The notes beneath the pieces are model-generated. The model did no database searches and had not been told where the DNA came from. It worked only from the letters and a program-made list of their open reading frames with translations. Shown here in pieces: positions 58,666-64,000 of a DNA stretch of 64,000 nucleotides. Where the stretch lies: NCBI GenBank assembly GCA_947568835.1, contig OX387610.1, positions 16,539,050 to 16,603,049 of the forward strand, given 5' to 3'. The position numbers were made by a program, and so were the translations under genes. Source of the DNA: Protonemura montana. Its lineage: Eukaryota; Arthropoda; Insecta; Plecoptera; Nemouridae. The first letter of the stretch is position 1. The number at the start of each line of letters is the position of its first letter.

Positions 58666-58711
58666 ACCAGTATATCGGGTAGACTAGTAAAGTGTGATAC
58701 AAGCTTTGTAC
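58666..58711 (+). pseudogene. LRRC45: Displaced original 3' end of LRRC45
   Basis: accagtatatcgggtag repeats the last LRRC45 codons and continues into a TAG (58680-58682) in the same frame. Before the insertion the protein would have ended NQYIG-stop. The following gactagtaaagtgtgatac and aagctttgtac link it to the 58-bp satellite; aagctttgtac also repeats coding sequence of the last exon (53851-53861). Confidence 0.8.
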
Positions 58712-59100
58712 TGTTAGGCCCTCAGCCTAACTTAGTCTTAGTCTTCCTATAGGCCTTCAGCCAGCTTAGTGTAAATTAGTCTTTATCTTAGTATAGGCCT
58801 TCAGCCAGCTAAGTGTAAATTAGTCTTTATCTTAGTATAGGCCTTCAGCCAGCTTAGTGTATATTCTTCTTGTGTTAGAGTTAGACTGTACCTGTTTAGA
58901 AGTAATGTATTTAGGTACCGTTAGCCTGGCGGTCGACGGGAGTCGCAGGGAAGGCAGTGCGAAGAGTGTGTTGGGAGCGGACGGAAGGTTAAAGATTGTG
59001 TGCTGATTATGATCGATCGTGTGAAGATTAAAGAGCGTTCATAACGTGAGCCGTGTTTGTTTTCATTGATAGGAACCCTAGAACCTATTAATACCTGACA
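58712..59100 (+). mobile_element. Solo-LTR-like sequence (389 bp)
   Basis: Begins TGTTAGG and ends CCTGACA, a 7-bp near-perfect terminal inversion of the TG...CA type. It contains about three ~54-bp repeats (taggccttcagccagcttag, tgtaaattagtctttatc) and a late ATTAAAG motif that could be a polyadenylation signal. It lies between two monomers of the 58-bp satellite. No matching 5-bp target duplication is present, so the call is tentative. Confidence 0.5.
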
Positions 59101-59101
59101 C

Positions 59102-62100
59102 AAAACCAGTATACCAGGTAGACTAGTAAAGTGTGTTACAAGCTGTTGTACCATGCAACTAAACCAGTATACCAGGTAGACTAGTAAAGTGTGTTACAAG
59201 CTGTTGTATCATACAACTAAACCAGTATACCAGGTAGACTAGTAAAGTGTGTTACAAGCTGTTGTATCATACAACTAAACCAGTATACCAGGTAGACTAG
59301 TAAAGTGTGTTACAAGCTGTTGTATCATACAACTAAACCAGTATACCAGGTAGACTAGTAAAGTGTGTTACAAGCTGTTGTATCATACAACTAAACCAGT
59401 ATACCAGGTAGACTAGTAAAGTGTGTTACAAGCTGTTGTACCATACAACTAAACCAGTATACCAGGTAGACTAGTAAAGTGTGTTACAAGCTGTTGTATC
59501 ATACAACTAAACCAGTATACCAGGTAGACTAGTAAAGTGTGTTACAAGCTGTTGTATCATACAACTAAACCAGTATACCAGGTAGACTAGTAAAGTGTGT
59601 TACAAGCTGTTGTATCATACAACTAAACCAGTATACCAGGTAGACTAGTAAAGTGTGTTACAAGCTGTTGTATCATACAACTAAACCAGTATACCAGGTA
59701 GACTAGTAAAGTGTGTTACAAGCTGTTGTATCATACAACTAAACCAGTATACCAGGTAGACTAGTAAAGTGTGTTACAAGCTGTTGTATCATACAACTAA
59801 ACCAGTATACCAGGTAGACTAGTAAAGTGTGTTACAAGCTGTTGTATCATACAACTAAACCAGTATACCAGGTAGACTAGTAAAGTGTGTTACAAGCTGT
59901 TGTACCATACAACTAAACCAGTATACCAGGTAGACTAGTAAAGTGTGTTACAAGCTGTTGTATCATACAACTAAACCAGTATACCAGGTAGACTAGTAAA
60001 GTGTGTTACAAGCTGTTGTATCATACAACTAAACCAGTATACCAGGTAGACTAGTAAAGTGTGTTACAAGCTGTTGTATCATACAACTAAACCAGTATAC
60101 CAGGTAGACTAGTAAAGTGTGTTACAAGCTGTTGTATCATACAACTAAACCAGTATACCAGGTAGACTAGTAAAGTGTGTTACAAGCTGTTGTATCATAC
60201 AACTAAACCAGTATACCAGGTAGACTAGTAAAGTGTGTTACAAGCTGTTGTATCATACAACTAAACCAGTATACCAGGTAGACTAGTAAAGTGTGTTACA
60301 AGCTGTTGTATCATACAACTAAACCAGTATACCAGGTAGACTAGTAAAGTGTGTTACAAGCTGTTGTATCATACAACTAAACCAGTATACCAGGTAGACT
60401 AGTAAAGTGTGTTACAAGCTGTTGTATCATACAACTAAACCAGTATACCAGGTAGACTAGTAAAGTGTGTTACAAGCTGTTGTATCATACAACTAAACCA
60501 GTATACCAGGTAGACTAGTAAAGTGTGTTACAAGCTGTTGTATCATACAACTAAACCAGTATACCAGGTAGACTAGTAAAGTGTGTTACAAGCTGTTGTA
60601 TCATACAACTAAACCAGTATACCAGGTAGACTAGTAAAGTGTGTTACAAGCTGTTGTATCATACAACTAAACCAGTATACCAGGTAGACTAGTAAAGTGT
60701 GTTACAAGCTGTTGTATCATACAACTAAACCAGTATACCAGGTAGACTAGTAAAGTGTGTTACAAGCTGTTGTATCATACAACTAAACCAGTATACCAGG
60801 TAGACTAGTAAAGTGTGTTACAAGCTGTTGTACCATACAACTAAACCAGTATACCAGGTAGACTAGTAAAGTGTGTTACAAGCTGTTGTATCATACAACT
60901 AAACCAGTATACCAGGTAGACTAGTAAAGTGTGTTACAAGCTGTTGTATCATACAACTAAACCAGTATACCAGGTAGACTAGTAAAGTGTGTTACAAGCT
61001 GTTGTATCATACAACTAAACCAGTATACCAGGTAGACTAGTAAAGTGTGTTACAAGCTGTTGTATCATACAACTAAACCAGTATACCAGGTAGACTAGTA
61101 AAGTGTGTTACAAGCTGTTGTATCATACAACTAAACCAGTATACCAGGTAGACTAGTAAAGTGTGTTACAAGCTGTTGTATCATACAACTAAACCAGTAT
61201 ACCAGGTAGACTAGTAAAGTGTGTTACAAGCTGTTGTATCATACAACTAAACCAGTATACCAGGTAGACTAGTAAAGTGTGTTACAAGCTGTTGTATCAT
61301 ACAACTAAACCAGTATACCAGGTAGACTAGTAAAGTGTGTTACAAGCTGTTGTATCATACAACTAAACCAGTATACCAGGTAGACTAGTAAAGTGTGTTA
61401 CAAGCTGTTGTATCATACAACTAAACCAGTATACCAGGTAGACTAGTAAAGTGTGTTACAAGCTGTTGTATCATACAACTAAACCAGTATACCAGGTAGA
61501 CTAGTAAAGTGTGTTACAAGCTGTTGTATCATACAACTAAACCAGTATACCAGGTAGACTAGTAAAGTGTGTTACAAGCTGTTGTATCATACAACTAAAC
61601 CAGTATACCAGGTAGACTAGTAAAGTGTGTTACAAGCTGTTGTATCATACAACTAAACCAGTATACCAGGTAGACTAGTAAAGTGTGTTACAAGCTGTTG
61701 TATCATACAACTAAACCAGTATACCAGGTAGACTAGTAAAGTGTGTTACAAGCTGTTGTATCATACAACTAAACCAGTATACCAGGTAGACTAGTAAAGT
61801 GTGTTACAAGCTGTTGTATCATACAACTAAACCAGTATACCAGGTAGACTAGTAAAGTGTGTTACAAGCTGTTGTATCATACAACTAAACCAGTATACCA
61901 GGTAGACTAGTAAAGTGTGTTACAAGCTGTTGTATCATACAACTAAACCAGTATACCAGGTAGACTAGTAAAGTGTGTTACAAGCTGTTGTATCATGCAA
62001 CTAAACCAGTATACCAGGTAGACTAGTAAAGTGTGTTACAAGCTGTTGTATCATACAACTAAACCAGTATACCAGGTAGACTAGTAAAGTGTGTTACAAG

Positions 62101-62922
62101 CTGTTGTATCATGCAACTAAACCAGTATACCAGGTAGACTAGTAAAGTGTGTTACAAGCTGTTGTATCATACAACTAAACCAGTATACCAGGTAGACTAG
62201 TAAAGTGTGTTACAAGCTGTTGTACCATACAACTAAACCAGTATACCAGGTAGACTAGTAAAGTGTGTTACAAGCTGTTGTATCATACAACTAAACCAGT
62301 ATACCAGGTAGACTAGTAAAGTGTGTTACAAGCTGTTGTATCATACAACTAAACCAGTATACCAGGTAGACTAGTAAAGTGTGTTACAAGCTGTTGTATC
62401 ATACAACTAAACCAGTATACCAGGTAGACTAGTAAAGTGTGTTACAAGCTGTTGTATCATACAACTAAACCAGTATACCAGGTAGACTAGTAAAGTGTGT
62501 TACAAGCTGTTGTATCATACAACTAAACCAGTATACCAGGTAGACTAGTAAAGTGTGTTACAAGCTGTTGTATCATACAACTAAACCAGTATACCAGGTA
62601 GACTAGTAAAGTGTGTTACAAGCTGTTGTACCATACAACTAAACCAGTATACCAGGTAGACTAGTAAAGTGTGTTACAAGCTGTTGTATCATACAACTAA
62701 ACCAGTATACCAGGTAGACTAGTAAAGTGTGTTACAAGCTGTTGTATCATACAACTAAACCAGTATACCAGGTAGACTAGAAAAGTGTGTTACAAGCTGT
62801 TGTATCATACAACTAAACCAGTATACCAGGTAGACTAGTAAAGTGTGTTACAAGCTGTTGTATCATACAACTAATCCAGTATACCAGGTAGACTAGTAAA
62901 GTGTGTTACAAGCTGTTGTATC
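59102..62922 (+). repeat. 58-bp satellite array derived from the end of LRRC45 (about 66 units)
   Basis: Units aactaaaccagtataccagg, tagactagtaaagtgtgtta, caagctgttgtatcatac. Variation is very low: ttgtaccatac recurs in a few units (first unit, about 59430, 59900, 60830, 62225 and 62630), and some read catgcaac. Rotated, the unit aligns with the last LRRC45 exon (acaagctttgtacc, actaaaccagtat, aactag) and with the displaced remnant at 58666-58711. Confidence 0.98.
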
Positions 62923-63450
62923 TTAACAAAGCGATTTCATGTTGATGTTCATTATGCGATGTTCATTATATCGACTTATTATCATTCAATAGTTCAGACA
63001 ATTTTCTAAAAGTACTTTCAGCCTGATTTCAAGAATAATCTATTAATTCCTGCATATAGGACATTGTTTGAAGGGACAGGCATTAATCATCAAGATGTTG
63101 GAAATGATATATCTCGCGAGGAATACGCTCATGGATATTTTCTTACTGTTTAAGATGTTCATTGTGCTCTGTTGAACCTAGATAAAGATAAAGATAATTT
63201 GGATTTTTTTTGTCTAGCTTAGATAATAGATGATTATCAAAAAAATCATCCAGCTAAAAGATAATAGATGAAATGAATTATCTAGATGATTTTCTTTAGA
63301 TAATGGATGTTTTTTTTTTGTTAGTTGAAATGGATTTTAGAATAATGGAAAATATTTACGTTGAATATCAATGCTGTAGGACCGCATACTGACTTTCAAT
63401 CTAAGGTAGATGTTCTTACATAGAGGGTTCAGACTTACAAATCATTTAGG
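62923..63450. other. Non-coding spacer with a stray piece of the 189-bp repeat
   Basis: 62972-63017 (cgacttattatcattcaat, agttcagacaattttctaaa) matches the 189-bp unit of 55958-58020. The rest is AT-rich with repeated TAGATGA-type words (63200-63310). No gene is supported. Confidence 0.6.
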
Positions 63451-63890
63451 AACGGTTTGGCGTGTTGGAAACACCGGTTCTCGTTAGATCACCGAAGTTA
63501 AGCAACACTGCGCTGGGTCAGGTATTGAATGGGTGACCATCATACACATGACCAGTTCTCTTCGAGAGAGAGGTTGGAGGGATGAAAGTTATTACAGCAA
63601 CTTTACTCGCCTTGCTTATCAACCTCTCGACAGCATGGATTTGTGGAGGAATCCTGCTGTTCGCGTTGTACCGTCCTTCGGAAGGGACGTTAAGCCGGTG
63701 GTCCCCTTGGTGCTCTTCGACAGAAGTAGGATACAAGCCGGCACCTGGTTTCCAATCCTGCCTTCTAGGCTAGGTTAGGTTTATCATCATTCTCATCATC
63801 ATCCACTCATTCACCGAAACCATTAGACCAGTGCCGCATGGCCAGATGTCAAAACAGTGCGTCGTTTAACACCACAAATAATAATAATTT
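63451..63890 (+). mobile_element. Full-length 5S-rRNA-derived SINE (reference copy of the window)
   Basis: The head tttggcgtgttggaaacacc, ggttctcgttagatcaccg, aagttaagcaacactgcg, attgaatgggtgacc matches 5S rRNA from its first third to its C box, so it probably carries an internal Pol III promoter. A ~300-bp body follows (tcttcgagagagaggttgg, cgccttgcttatcaacctc, ccgtccttcggaaggg, acgttaagccggtggtcccc, ttctaggctaggttaggtt, agaccagtgccgcatgg), then a tail of ATAATAATAA. Such 5S-derived SINEs are the SINE3 class. Small open frames in it are not genes. Confidence 0.85.
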
Positions 63891-64000
63891 GTATTTACAA
63901 CAGAAACTATTGTATTTTAGAGTAAATAGTAAGACCTGAAAAGTAAGCCTGTAGTAAGCCCTAGACTAGAAAGTACAGTTTCCGTACCAAATAAAACAGT
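63891..64000. other. Unassigned window end
   Basis: 110 bp of AT-rich sequence with no feature recognised. Confidence 0.4.

Noticed and set aside
63518..63778. Open frames at the window end
   Set aside because: They are translations of the 5S-derived SINE.

Overview
This window is nuclear DNA from a multicellular animal, most likely an invertebrate. It holds two spliced genes with GT-AG introns that match animal families by recall (PSMD10/gankyrin and LRRC45). It also holds 5S-rRNA-derived SINEs, an APE-type non-LTR retrotransposon, several non-autonomous DNA transposons and a solo-LTR-like sequence. Nothing prokaryotic is present: no operons and no CRISPR array. By my count about half of the 64 kb is tandem repeat, in around twenty unrelated families with periods from about 10 to 189 bp. 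The long open frames inside these arrays are artefacts of repeat units that lack stop codons.

Layout. 1-2217: 38-bp array. 2946-3388: tandem 5S-derived segments, next to a possible minus-strand terminal exon (3398-3639). 4861-6414: 17-bp array. 6420-10072: 21-bp array. 10254-11290: a 72-bp array running into a ~0.7-kb inverted-repeat element. 11883-12648 and 16575-16972: 41-bp arrays in opposite orientation, with a ~91-bp 5S-derived array and a 60-bp array between them. 17985-18380: TCATC-rich microsatellite. 19290-21462: 68-bp array. 22196-23625: 27-bp array split by a 400-bp fold-back element. 23626-24210: 5S-headed SINE. 25039-26606: end of a second copy of the 10.6-kb element with a strongly expanded internal tract. 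26607-32634: nearly invariant 71-bp satellite. 32635-34990: tRNA-like 52-bp array. 35007-35830: 43-bp array.

Gene part. PSMD10 (36499-40158, five exons, 227 codons) is followed on the same strand by LRRC45 (first secure codon 41853, end 53887, ten exons). PSMD10 belongs to proteasome assembly and LRRC45 to the centrosome linker; I see no functional link beyond being neighbours. LRRC45 introns have taken in a 73-bp array, a hAT-like element, a second tRNA-like 52-bp array, SINEs and other repeats.

The most striking part is the 3' end of LRRC45. A 5'-truncated non-LTR retrotransposon inserted, with a 13-bp target duplication, exactly at the last codons. It replaced the original stop, still visible 4.8 kb downstream, with a new stop three codons on. 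The same last-exon sequence is the recognisable ancestor of the 58-bp satellite that fills 59102-62922. The retrotransposon was itself invaded by a 2.3-kb element made mostly of 189-bp tandem repeats. The window ends with a full 5S-headed SINE (63451-63890).
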